DNA of 64,000 nucleotides from the NCBI GenBank assembly GCA_015069135.1, contig SVJE01000007.1, forward strand, positions 46,407 to 110,406. Reading direction: 5' to 3'. The translations under genes and the position numbers were made by a program. Positions 8,486 through 16,809 of this stretch are shown piece by piece; position 1 is the stretch's first letter, and the number at the start of each line of letters is the position of its first letter. The notes under the pieces were generated by a model that was given only the letters and a program-made list of their open reading frames with translations, ran no database searches and had not been told where the DNA came from. This DNA comes from Oscillospiraceae bacterium. Its GTDB lineage: Bacteria; Bacillota; Clostridia; UBA1212; SIG427.

Positions 8486-9695
8486 ATATCTCCCTGTATA
8501 CACTCATATATCCGTCAACCATAGACTGACAGCTGTAATTTTCCACACAACGATTTCTGCAGGCTGTGGTAAAATCCTTAGTTTCATCTAAAATTTTACT
8601 TACAGCTTCGGATAAAGCTTCTCTGTTGTCACGAGGTACTACAATACCTACTTCATCAGAAATAAGTTCACTGCATCCGCCACCATCTACACATACAATA
8701 GGTGTGCCGGAAGCCATAGCTTCTCCCACAACTAAGGAGAAAGACTCCTCAACAGATGTACTTACAAATACATCTGCAGCTGAATATATTCTTGCCAACT
8801 GTTCCTGATTTTGGGTCCTCGTAATACCTACAATACCTTCAGGCAAAGCAGCTTTCTGCTTTTCGCTTAAACCAACAATTACAATCTTAGCATTCTGATT
8901 CTTTACGTCTCCTGCAAGTTTCAACAATGCAGACATACGTTTTCTTTCATCCCAGACATTAGCAACACCTAAAATCATTTTACCGTTTTCAGGAATTCCC
9001 AGCCATTCTCTTGTCTGCTTGTTGATTTCATCTCCATAAGGTTTAAAAACATCAACATCAATTCCGTTATAAACTACCTTCACGGGATAATCTTTCATGA
9101 AAGAGTCTGACACAATTCCCGCTAACCAAGCAGATGGTGTTGTTATTGTTAATTTCTCAAGAGAGGTAAAATGTTTTTTCTTAAACAAATATTCTCTGTG
9201 GGATTTATCCACATATCTTTTTGGGTAAACATCTAACTGACCACAATTGTTACAGCCTTCTTTCCATTTCTCGCAGCCACATTCTAAAAAATATGCGCAA
9301 CCGCCTGTAATAGGCCAACAATCGTGCATTGTCCAGACTACCTGAACACCGCTCTCTTTAAGATATTTAAAAAGAACTTTGAGATTTATAAAATACCCGT
9401 GAAGATTATGGAGATGCACAATATCAGGCTTCTCCTCTTTCAGAATTCTAACTAATTTCTTTGTGTTAAAATATGAGCCGTGACCCATTTTATCAAAAAA
9501 TCTTGCTGTTACACCATGCCAGCCCACAGACAAATTGTCCGCCATTTTAAAAGATTTCAAATCTTTTTCGGGTACTGAACCTCTTCCAAAAAAAGAAACA
9601 GCTTCATAACCCTGGCTAAGAGCTTTTTCCTGTACCTGATACATGATGCGACCTGTACTGCCGTAACTTGCTACATTGATTTGTACAATTTTCAT
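8475..9695 (-). CDS. Glycosyltransferase family 4
   Basis: 406 aa. The N-terminal domain starts MKIVQINVASYGSTGRIMYQV, and a cysteine cluster follows (WPITGGCAYFLECGCEKWKEGCNNCGQLDVYP, residues about 128-160). That cluster is typical of one GT4 subgroup of polysaccharide synthesis enzymes and may bind zinc. The donor site includes GVANVWDERKR and EESFSLVVGEAMASGTPIV. It is a cytoplasmic enzyme that adds one sugar in a surface glycan pathway. It overlaps the upstream glycosyltransferase by 4 bp (ATGA) and the downstream flippase by 11 bp, so the three genes form a translationally coupled operon. Confidence 0.88.
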   Translation of the reverse strand: MKIVQINVASYGSTGRIMYQVQEKALSQGYEAVSFFGRGSVPEKDLKSFKMADNLSVGWHGVTARFFDKMGHGSYFNTKKLVRILKEEKPDIVHLHNLHGYFINLKVLFKYLKESGVQVVWTMHDCWPITGGCAYFLECGCEKWKEGCNNCGQLDVYPKRYVDKSHREYLFKKKHFTSLEKLTITTPSAWLAGIVSDSFMKDYPVKVVYNGIDVDVFKPYGDEINKQTREWLGIPENGKMILGVANVWDERKRMSALLKLAGDVKNQNAKIVIVGLSEKQKAALPEGIVGITRTQNQEQLARIYSAADVFVSTSVEESFSLVVGEAMASGTPIVCVDGGGCSELISDEVGIVVPRDNREALSEAVSKILDETKDFTTACRNRCVENYSCQSMVDGYMSVYREIYGK

Positions 9696-10909
9696 TTCAG
9701 TTCTCCCATTATATTCTCCAGCCTGTCCAGGAGCTTTCCTTTTGCGAAATGACTGTGGGAATATTCCACCGCATTATTACCCAGTTGCTGTCTTTCTTCC
9801 GGTGTCATGTTATAAAGCTTAAGTGCTGCTTCTGCCAGAGCCTGTCCGTTTACATCACAGCAAACACCACAGTTCGCGTCAGTAATGGCGTTGGCACCTG
9901 CACCTTTTATACAACCTAAAACCGGTATGCCACAGGCCATGTAGGACTGCACCTTAGCCGGCAACGTAATATTAAACAAATCCTTATCCTTAAGAATCAG
10001 CAAAGCCACATCACTGGCTGCTAAATATCTGCTCATGGACTCCATAGGTTTTCTTCCGGTAAAATGTACATTGTCAGTTACATTTTTTTCTTCAGAATAT
10101 TCAAAAACCTTATCTCTATCTCTGCCATCTCCCACCAATATCCAGTGAATGTCCGGATAATCCTTAAGAAGAGCCGCTGCATCCACTACTGTCTCAAGGG
10201 ACTGGGATGTACCCATATTTCCTGTAAAAATAATACGGAAGCCCTGAGGAATTTCATTTTCAATAGGATCCTCAGGATTTTTAGGTAACTTCTTATAGCA
10301 ATCCTCTGCATACTGAGGGAAAAACTCTATTTTATCTGCAGGATGTCCTGCCTTAACTATTCTGTCTTTAAATTCTTTGGATGAAACCAGAATTTTACTG
10401 CTGGCTTTGTAAATCTTGTTAACCTGACGCTGAATCCATTTTACTACAGGGGCAAAAGTTATTCCGCCGGCATTAACAGCGCTCTCAGGCCATAAATCCA
10501 ATGTATATGTGATTAAAGGAATATTCTGAGCTTTGGCTACTTTCATGGCAGGGAAAGCCATAAAAACAGGTGAAAGCTGATAAACGAATACCATATCGAA
10601 TTTTTCTTCTTTGGAAAGTTTCCTGGCCCTCTTGTTTCCTGAAAGCCAGAAAGTAAAATAGTGCATTGCCAGATGAATGGCATCATGATGTCTCTGTGAG
10701 TTATACGCTCTTACAACTCTGGCACCTTCAAAAGTATCTTCAATTCTTTCTTTTGGACTATACCCTTCCCAGAACTTTCCGGTGGTACGATTTATAGGGA
10801 TACCTGCAAGTACAGTGACTTCATGACCTCTTGCCACAAATTCTCTGCACAAATCATTCACTCTGAAGTTTTCCGGGTAGAAACACTGGCAAACCAGTAA
10901 TATTTTCAT
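9692..10909 (-). CDS. Glycosyltransferase family 4 (WbuB-like)
   Basis: 405 aa from ATG AAA ATA TTA CTG, preceded by GGGGAT. The N-terminus MKILLVCQCFYPENFRVNDL and the LTYTLDLWPES block (about residues 135-145) are typical of WbuB-type GT4 enzymes that transfer GlcNAc- or fucosamine-like sugars in O-antigen or capsule synthesis. The donor site shows GNMGTSQSLE and VGDGRDRDKV, and YMACGIPVLGCIKGAG near the C-terminus. It is the first gene of the GT-GT-murJ operon. The sugar specificity cannot be read from sequence. Confidence 0.85.
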   Translation of the reverse strand: MKILLVCQCFYPENFRVNDLCREFVARGHEVTVLAGIPINRTTGKFWEGYSPKERIEDTFEGARVVRAYNSQRHHDAIHLAMHYFTFWLSGNKRARKLSKEEKFDMVFVYQLSPVFMAFPAMKVAKAQNIPLITYTLDLWPESAVNAGGITFAPVVKWIQRQVNKIYKASSKILVSSKEFKDRIVKAGHPADKIEFFPQYAEDCYKKLPKNPEDPIENEIPQGFRIIFTGNMGTSQSLETVVDAAALLKDYPDIHWILVGDGRDRDKVFEYSEEKNVTDNVHFTGRKPMESMSRYLAASDVALLILKDKDLFNITLPAKVQSYMACGIPVLGCIKGAGANAITDANCGVCCDVNGQALAEAALKLYNMTPEERQQLGNNAVEYSHSHFAKGKLLDRLENIMGELK

Positions 10910-10995
10910 TTTAAATCCCCTCAACATGTTGTTATTATATCCCAAAATACATACAAGATAATGATAGACCAAAATTCCTTTTCCGTCAAGGAAAA

Positions 10996-11850
10996 TTACA
11001 TATATATAACTGCAATTTCAGGAGTGCTTTTGTACCTGATTGCAAGGTTTGTGTTACCTAATCCTGAAGTGATATATATAGGTGTCTTTTTGTATGTATG
11101 CTTACCGTAAATATACCCTTTACAGGCCAGTTTATCTTTTCTTCTTAATATGTGAAACTCTGTTCTAAAAGGCAGATGCACCTGTCCGTCGTGGTAATGA
11201 CCCAGTACCGCCAGGTCTGCTGTTTCTTCTTCCAGAATTTCAAGTATTCCCGGATTGTGTGAAACCAATAAAAAGTCCTGACCTTTTTCTTTGGCTTTGC
11301 TTCGTTCATTTTTAATAAAATCCGTTGTTTTCTTGCTTATCACCCTGAAATCTTCTGCCCCGCAAATAGAAATTTCTCGGTCTTCCTGCTGAAACAATAC
11401 TGTTCTGTTCTCAATTACTTTAATTCTGGATGAAATCATTTCCAGGGTTTCTGTAAATGATTTTTTTAGTTTTTCATCGTGTTCAAAAAGCTTGTTGTTG
11501 TCGTGATTGCCATAAACTACGTATATTGGGCAAGTTACATACTCAGTAAGCAACTTAAAAAAGAACAGTACTCCACTACCGTCCTTTTTCTTAAACACAA
11601 GATCTCCGGCCACAACTACAAATGAAGGCTGTGCCTTGGAAATGTTTGTACAAATATAGTCCCAATGAATGGGCATAAGAGAAATGTGCAAGTCCGAAAT
11701 AAGCACGAAGCGAACAGGCTCCTTGCCTTCTTTTGTAAAATCAGCTTCTGTTATTTTAAGCTTGCTGGCCTGCCTTATCATAATAAACAATGCTGCTGCA
11801 CCAAACAGCAGCATTGCAATAATAAGCATAAGCCATATTTCTATGTTCAT
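10996..11850 (-). CDS. Membrane-anchored metallophosphoesterase
   Basis: 284 aa calcineurin-like phosphoesterase. One N-terminal transmembrane helix (residues 5-26) is followed by the complete dimetal motif set: SDLH (about 52), GDLVF, GNHDN, SHNP and GHYHDGQ. The layout resembles YaeI/YkuE-type envelope phosphoesterases, some of which act on UDP-diacylglucosamine-like or lipid pyrophosphates. The ATG lies 1 bp after the GH32 stop codon, so it is co-transcribed with the sucrose/fructan hydrolase. Its substrate is unknown. Confidence 0.82.
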   Translation of the reverse strand: MNIEIWLMLIIAMLLFGAAALFIMIRQASKLKITEADFTKEGKEPVRFVLISDLHISLMPIHWDYICTNISKAQPSFVVVAGDLVFKKKDGSGVLFFFKLLTEYVTCPIYVVYGNHDNNKLFEHDEKLKKSFTETLEMISSRIKVIENRTVLFQQEDREISICGAEDFRVISKKTTDFIKNERSKAKEKGQDFLLVSHNPGILEILEEETADLAVLGHYHDGQVHLPFRTEFHILRRKDKLACKGYIYGKHTYKKTPIYITSGLGNTNLAIRYKSTPEIAVIYM

Positions 11851-11851
11851 C

Positions 11852-13426
11852 TTATTCCTTCCAGATGTTCTTAAGAGAGGAAATTTCCAACTTACAAAGT
11901 TCGATATCTCCTTCTTCTGCTATAATTGTAAAATCAGTATTGTCGTAGTTACTTACAAAGTTAACACCTGCAAAAGACTGTCCTTCTGCACAGTAAACTT
12001 CACAACCATGAGTATCTGTAACAATTCTTAATTTTACCCCGTCTTCTGATGGATATGCAGGCATGAAGCAACCTGCTACAGCTGCATAACAGTTGTAGTT
12101 GTCAATCTCATATTCCTGACCCAAGTGATGAATCTTAATCTTTCTGCCACCTTTAATCTGAAGCTTAATGTCATTAGCCTTACCTTCTGTTTTGAATGTA
12201 ACGGACTGACCTTCTTTAATACTCTGAGGTTCTGCCTTGAATGTATCTTTGTAAAGAAGTTCAAGTTCCTTTACAGGAGCAGCGCAAAGATAGTACTGGT
12301 CGTTGAATTTCTTAAGTGTCATTTCTGTAGGTGTGGTCATAGCACAGTTGAAGTTCTGTCCCGGGATGTCACCGTTTGCCCATGCAATTTTAATTCTTCT
12401 TCCATCATCAATTTCAGAATATGACTGAGCAGCATAGCTGGAGTTACCGAAGTGAAGCTTGATTCCACCTTGTACAGGTGTGAACTTACCTTCCTTGCTC
12501 AGTTCACCTACTAAATATGCATCGTGTGCACCTGTAAGTACCCAGAATGATTTGTCTTCACCTTCAACTTTCAACTTATAGAAGTCAGGACATTCTGCAG
12601 CATCAGGCAATGTAATCTGGTCTGTTTTCTCCCAATCCAAAAGATTGTCTGATTTGTAAAGTGCAAACTCATTATCAAGATAATAAAGTGCCATAACATA
12701 GCAACCCATTTCTTCGGAGTAGTTAATAAGAGGGTCTCTGTTAGCAGCCACCACATGACCTAATATAGGTTTGTCATACTTAATCAGAGTCTTACCCTGA
12801 TCAAGGCTATATGCTAAACACTGGATATATGGCTTTCCTTCAGAAAGAGTGTTTACACCACCTGCTGCTGTATAGAAGAACAATACTGCAGGATTCTCTT
12901 TTGTTCCAAGTCCTGTTACATTGTCTTTATCAAGCCAGGCAGAACCTGAGTACATAGTACCTGTTTCGTCAGGGAAAAGGGCAATATCATGTTCTTCCCA
13001 GTGCATAAGGTCTTTACTTGTTGCATGACCCCAGTGCATGTTTCCCCACCAACGTCCACATGGATTATGTTGGTAGTAAAGATGGTATGTATCTCCTAAT
13101 TTGATACATCCGTTAGGGTCATTAATCCAACCCTGCTTTGCAGAGAAGTGTGCAATTGGTCTCATTGGCTCATCGTATATTCCGGTTTCGTCACGCTCAT
13201 CAGCCTGATCCCAGTCTGCCATACCTTCCGGCACACCGTCAATATCAAATGTCTGTCCTATAAAGCGCTCAAAATCTACATAGTATATCGCATCATACTG
13301 ATCTGCACTTAAGCGGATATCCAAGTCAAATACTAATTCACCTTTGGATCTGAAATAAACTCTTACCTGCTCTGCACCATGACATACAGGTATCATAAGA
13401 TACTTCTTAGTAATACTGATTTTCAT
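11852..13426 (-). CDS. GH32 glycoside hydrolase (sucrose/fructan)
   Basis: 524 aa. The five-bladed propeller begins near residue 88. The nucleophile motif is GWINDPNG (Asp103), the transition-state stabiliser NRDP (about 229), and the acid/base ECPD (about 284). A C-terminal beta-sandwich covers about 400-524. There is no signal peptide, so an intracellular invertase, levanase or inulinase acting on imported sucrose or fructo-oligosaccharide is expected. An 85-residue N-terminal extension before the catalytic domain is longer than in typical SacA and has a beta-rich look. No PTS or fructokinase gene is adjacent. It is the first gene of a two-gene operon with the metallophosphoesterase. Confidence 0.88.
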   Translation of the reverse strand: MKISITKKYLMIPVCHGAEQVRVYFRSKGELVFDLDIRLSADQYDAIYYVDFERFIGQTFDIDGVPEGMADWDQADERDETGIYDEPMRPIAHFSAKQGWINDPNGCIKLGDTYHLYYQHNPCGRWWGNMHWGHATSKDLMHWEEHDIALFPDETGTMYSGSAWLDKDNVTGLGTKENPAVLFFYTAAGGVNTLSEGKPYIQCLAYSLDQGKTLIKYDKPILGHVVAANRDPLINYSEEMGCYVMALYYLDNEFALYKSDNLLDWEKTDQITLPDAAECPDFYKLKVEGEDKSFWVLTGAHDAYLVGELSKEGKFTPVQGGIKLHFGNSSYAAQSYSEIDDGRRIKIAWANGDIPGQNFNCAMTTPTEMTLKKFNDQYYLCAAPVKELELLYKDTFKAEPQSIKEGQSVTFKTEGKANDIKLQIKGGRKIKIHHLGQEYEIDNYNCYAAVAGCFMPAYPSEDGVKLRIVTDTHGCEVYCAEGQSFAGVNFVSNYDNTDFTIIAEEGDIELCKLEISSLKNIWKE

Positions 13427-13446
13427 ATTAAGTTACCTCTTTCGTT

Positions 13447-13478
13447 AACTAATTAGTTTAATTGTCCAAATTATATCA
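13447..13478 (-). promoter_or_regulatory. Extended -10 promoter and palindrome before GH32 gene
   Basis: TGATATAAT (13478-13470) on the minus strand overlaps the stop codon of the upstream ASKHA gene; no good -35 is present. A perfect 12-bp palindrome AACTAATTAGTT (13447-13458) lies in the leader between this -10 and the GH32 start. That is where a sugar-responsive repressor would bind. Confidence 0.4.
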
Positions 13479-14744
13479 TATAATCGGTCTTATAGCCATA
13501 CATTCTATAAACTTTTTAGCAAAATTTTCTTCTTCCGTAAGCTTTATGGTTTCTGTCTTTTTACAGATATTTCTAACCTTTTCTTTGTTCTCGGAATTTC
13601 CACACAACAAGACAGCTCCTTTAAGAGCGCTGTTGCCTGTAAGATTTATTTTTCCTGACAAACTGAACGGATAAAGACCTATGGCGGCTGCATTTTGTAT
13701 ATTAAGATTTTTACCAAATCCACCGGCTATATAAAATGCTGCTATCTGTGAAGTTGTAACTCCGGCTTTGTCCATTACCGTAAGTATGCCGGCACAGATT
13801 GCACTTTTAGCCAGCTGTATCATGTTTATGTCTTTGTTGTCCATAAGCATCTGAGGTTCTGTCAGTGTGCCGTTTTCTTCCAATATTCCTGTTTGTTTAA
13901 GGCATGCCATCAGATCTATTACTCCACTTCCGCAAAGACCTTCAGGTTCTGTATCTCCTATTACTTTGTAAGTCAGTTTGTTGCCCATGTTAATCACATG
14001 TTCCACTGCACCTTTAGAGGCACCCATACCATGGCTTAAACCAAAGCCTTCAAATGCAGGTCCGGCTGCTGCGGATGCACAATACAGTTTATTTTTATGC
14101 CAGAGAAGAATTTCTCCGTTGGTGCCTATGTCTGTTAGTAGTGTTGTGTTATTTTGTTCTGTCATTTCTGTTGAAAGAGTAGCACAAACTGCATCTGCTC
14201 CAACAAAAGCAGATATGCACGGCGGAATGTAGTATTTAATTCCGGATATTTCTATTTCTTCATCCCCAAGCCAGTCCGGTTCAAATGGTGCTTTGGTAAG
14301 ACATTCAGGGTTTCTGCCGGTAAGAAGATACAACATAGTAGTGTTTCCGGTGATTACACCACTTCTTACATTTACATCAGGCGGACACAAAACTTCTGAG
14401 ATTTCGGCTATGGTATTATGTATTACTTGCTGAAGTTCTCTACCATGTTGGGTTGCTGCCTCTGCCCGGGTAAGCACATCAGCACCCCATTTTACCTGTG
14501 GGTTTATTTTACCGGTGGTAGCTACTACTTTACCTTCTGCCACCAGACTTGCTGCTAGGGTCGTAGTACCAATGTCTATTGCCAGCTGATACTCGGTTTC
14601 CATTAGAGGAGTAAATTCTTTCTTCGGCAGCTCGATTTTCATTTCGTCGGTGGAATGGCACCAGTATTTAAGCTGACAGGTGGAACAGGATTTGCCGTCA
14701 CCGCAAACCTTTTTATTATGTTTTGAGGAATAGTTAGTAGTCAT
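13476..14744 (-). CDS. RACo-like ASKHA ATPase with short Cys4 N-terminus
   Basis: 422 aa. The ASKHA domain LAIDIGTTTLAASLV (about residue 54), NTTMLYLLTG and the LTDIGTNGEI and GLCGSGVIDLMACL blocks match the DUF4445 / reductive activator of corrinoid proteins (RACo) family. These proteins use ATP to reduce Co(II) corrinoid in methyltransfer systems. RACo normally has an N-terminal ferredoxin and linker domain. Here it is replaced by a 45-residue tail with C14, C20, C23, C29 (C-x5-C-x2-C-x5-C) that could bind one Fe-S cluster or zinc. No corrinoid protein or methyltransferase is nearby. It is probably cytoplasmic. Confidence 0.8.
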   Translation of the reverse strand: MTTNYSSKHNKKVCGDGKSCSTCQLKYWCHSTDEMKIELPKKEFTPLMETEYQLAIDIGTTTLAASLVAEGKVVATTGKINPQVKWGADVLTRAEAATQHGRELQQVIHNTIAEISEVLCPPDVNVRSGVITGNTTMLYLLTGRNPECLTKAPFEPDWLGDEEIEISGIKYYIPPCISAFVGADAVCATLSTEMTEQNNTTLLTDIGTNGEILLWHKNKLYCASAAAGPAFEGFGLSHGMGASKGAVEHVINMGNKLTYKVIGDTEPEGLCGSGVIDLMACLKQTGILEENGTLTEPQMLMDNKDINMIQLAKSAICAGILTVMDKAGVTTSQIAAFYIAGGFGKNLNIQNAAAIGLYPFSLSGKINLTGNSALKGAVLLCGNSENKEKVRNICKKTETIKLTEEENFAKKFIECMAIRPII

Positions 14745-14795
14745 GGGGAAAGTATAAAGGAAAATAGATAGATTATCAAGGCTAGATATTGAACA

Positions 14796-14827
14796 TCAAA
14801 AAAGGACTACCGATCGGCAGTCCTTTT
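14796..14827 (-). terminator. Terminator of LRR/dockerin gene
   Basis: On the minus strand AAAGGACT...AGTCCTTT with inner CGATCGG pairing is followed by a T-run. It lies 17 bp after the LRR gene's stop codon. Confidence 0.85.
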
Positions 14828-14843
14828 CTAGTAGAATTTTTCA

Positions 14844-16466
14844 TTATGAATAAATGTCAACTCCACCAGCAATGTATTTTTTAACTCTCATATAGTCAGC
14901 AGCTTTCAACATTCCATCTCCTGTTACATCAGCAGCTTCAAGATATACTCCTGTAAGCAATTCCGGGTTAGCAATTGCACGCTTAATGCTCATATAGTCA
15001 GCAGCTTTAACAAAACCATCACCAGTTACATCTCCCAAAATTACTATTTCTTTAATATATGTTTCTGAAGTAACTTTATTAGTAACAACAAGCTTCATGC
15101 CTGTACCTAACATTGTATCGGAAGAAACAGTTATATCACTTTTGTAAACGACACATTCAAAAGCATCACCAATAGAATTAGCATATTCGGTAACAGAAGT
15201 CTTTTCTCGAATTGGCTGTTCTAACAAAGATTCATTAACATACACTATTTTAGCTGATTCCAAAGGTTTTATGTATTCATCTCCGTTATAACTTTTATAC
15301 AGCTCAGCCCACTCGTCGCTTGTTCCACAAAAATATACAGTTTCAATTCTACAGCCATCAAAAGCGCCCCAACCTATTTCAGTTACACCCCGTGGAATTA
15401 CTATTTCTTTTAAACCACTAACTGAAAATGTCTCGAAATCAATTTTAGTTATACTATCTGGAAGCACCACGCTTTTCAAGTCTGTATGACTGAACGCATA
15501 ACTTCCTATTTCTGTTATACATCTTGGTATCACTACACTGCTTAAACCGCTGCATCCATAAAATGCATCGTCTCCTATACTTGTCACACTACCATCATCA
15601 GGTATAACACTATTTTTACAGCCTAATATTAATTTTTTACTGTCAGTCTCAATCAAACAATTTCCATCACTGTGATATACAGGGTTTTCTTGTGCTACTA
15701 CAATACTTGTTAACCCCCTGCAGTGAATAAAGGCACCCTCTCCTATTGATATTACACTTTCTGGGATTGTTATGCTGGTTAAACCATTACATCCCCAAAA
15801 TGCATTATTTCCTATACTTGTTACACTATTTGGAATTTTTATGCTAGTCAAGTCACTGCTTTCATAAAAAGTACCATTCTGAAATGCAGTATCTCCTATA
15901 CTGGTTACAGGTATATCGCCAAATTCTCCAGGAATAATGATTTCAGTTTCCGTTCCGATATAGCTAGAAATTTCGCAATATGTATCATAAACTTTATAAC
16001 ATACACCATCAGTTGCTAAAAATTCCATTTCTGATATAAAATATTCGTTTCCCGAAGCAATATTTATTTTGTTCCACTGCTTGGGGTTGCCACAATAATA
16101 TACTGTAAACCATTCACAATAGCCAAATACATTATAACCAATATCTGTTACACTATCAGGAATTGTGATTCTTCTTAATTCATAACAATTCGAAAACGCA
16201 TAATCTCCTATACTTGTTACAGCCACTCCGTTAATTTCTTCAGGAATGACGATTTTCGTTGCAGCTGAGTTACAACCTGTAATTTCACAATATGTATCAT
16301 ATAGAACGTACTCCAAACCATTTTCAAGAGTTTCCGCTGCCTGATTTTGATTCACAATTTCTGCCTGGACAGCTGAATTTACTTCAACATTTTCTGCAAA
16401 ACAAAATCCATTACACATTCCAGTCATAAGACTCATAGTCAATAAAAATACAATTATTTTTCTCAT
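14844..16466 (-). CDS. Secreted leucine-rich-repeat protein with C-terminal dockerin
   Basis: 540 aa. The signal peptide (residues 1-24, MRKIIVFLLTMSLMTGMCNG then a CFAEN cleavage zone) is followed by about ten BspA-like LRR_5 repeats of the form TSIGDxAFxxCxxLTSIxIPxSV between residues 45 and 400. A linker and a type I dockerin close the protein (about 475-535), with two GDVTGDG calcium loops (GDVTGDGFVKAADYMSIKRAI and ADVTGDGMLKAADYMRVKKYI). Dockerins plug proteins into cohesin scaffolds or the cell surface; BspA-like repeats bind host or matrix ligands. The RBS AGGGGG lies 8 nt before ATG. Its upstream region is the putative invertible segment, so expression is probably phase variable. Confidence 0.87.
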   Translation of the reverse strand: MRKIIVFLLTMSLMTGMCNGFCFAENVEVNSAVQAEIVNQNQAAETLENGLEYVLYDTYCEITGCNSAATKIVIPEEINGVAVTSIGDYAFSNCYELRRITIPDSVTDIGYNVFGYCEWFTVYYCGNPKQWNKINIASGNEYFISEMEFLATDGVCYKVYDTYCEISSYIGTETEIIIPGEFGDIPVTSIGDTAFQNGTFYESSDLTSIKIPNSVTSIGNNAFWGCNGLTSITIPESVISIGEGAFIHCRGLTSIVVAQENPVYHSDGNCLIETDSKKLILGCKNSVIPDDGSVTSIGDDAFYGCSGLSSVVIPRCITEIGSYAFSHTDLKSVVLPDSITKIDFETFSVSGLKEIVIPRGVTEIGWGAFDGCRIETVYFCGTSDEWAELYKSYNGDEYIKPLESAKIVYVNESLLEQPIREKTSVTEYANSIGDAFECVVYKSDITVSSDTMLGTGMKLVVTNKVTSETYIKEIVILGDVTGDGFVKAADYMSIKRAIANPELLTGVYLEAADVTGDGMLKAADYMRVKKYIAGGVDIYS

Positions 16467-16489
16467 TAAGCATTCCCCCTAAACCCTGT

Positions 16490-16512
16490 TAACATAATTT
16501 CTATTATGTTGT
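16490..16512. repeat. Left 23-bp inverted repeat (candidate recombinase site)
   Basis: The core is AACATAAT-TTCT-ATTATGTT, an 8-bp palindrome with an asymmetric 4-nt centre, flanked by T and GT. It is an exact reverse-complement match over 23 bp to 16753-16775. It lies 24 bp upstream of the LRR/dockerin start codon. Two arms around a short asymmetric spacer is the architecture of tyrosine-recombinase crossover sites. Confidence 0.85.
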
Positions 16513-16752
16513 TAATAAGAAACAAATTTCAAAAGAACCTATCAGATAATATTCTTTTCTATAGAAAGTACATACATAATTAAATAAACCCTACATAAAC
16601 TCTTTCATGGTAGATTTATTCTTTATGCCTAAATAAATCATGTACACAGTCAGAATACTTTTAAATTCTTTGTGCATACTTGAATTTATCAATTTAGTGT
16701 GATAAAATTCTGCGTATTGTAAGAATATCTATTTCATGCAGATTATAGAATT
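16513..16752. promoter_or_regulatory. Putative invertible promoter segment
   Basis: 240 bp of AT-rich non-coding DNA bounded by perfect 23-bp inverted repeats, between a tyrosine recombinase gene and the LRR/dockerin gene. It contains one good sigma-A promoter pointing toward the recombinase 3' end (16680-16708). Flipping the segment would place that promoter's transcription start about 84 bp upstream of the LRR start codon. In the present orientation only a weaker candidate faces the LRR gene: TTGAAA at 16532-16527 with CATAAT at 16508-16503, spacer 18, whose -10 lies inside the left repeat. I infer an OFF state; inversion itself has not been observed. Confidence 0.7.
16680..16708 (+). promoter_or_regulatory. 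Sigma-A promoter inside invertible segment
   Basis: TTGAAT, 17-nt spacer, TAAAAT, with an extended -10 TG (TGATAAAAT). The same extended -10 is used before rpmG and the esterase operon in this window. It reads away from the LRR gene and into the 3' end of the recombinase gene as antisense. Confidence 0.65.
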
Positions 16753-16775
16753 ACAACATAATAGAAATTATGTTA
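16753..16775. repeat. Right 23-bp inverted repeat (candidate recombinase site)
   Basis: Exact reverse complement of 16490-16512 with core AACATAAT-AGAA-ATTATGTT. It lies 35 bp beyond the recombinase stop codon. It has no G+C-rich stem and no T-run, so it does not look like a terminator. Confidence 0.85.
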
Positions 16776-16809
16776 CTCTCTGATTCTCACCCCCTTTCCA
16801 ATACTAATT

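Noticed and set aside
14860..16466. Short DNA repeats as a CRISPR or tandem-repeat array
   Set aside because: They are in frame and encode the leucine-rich repeats; spacing and sequence vary as in protein repeats.
16490..16775. The two palindromes as ordinary terminators flanking the LRR and recombinase genes
   Set aside because: Stems are purely A/T apart from one pair, no T-run follows, the left one lies upstream of a start codon, and the two copies match over 23 bp including non-palindromic flanks.
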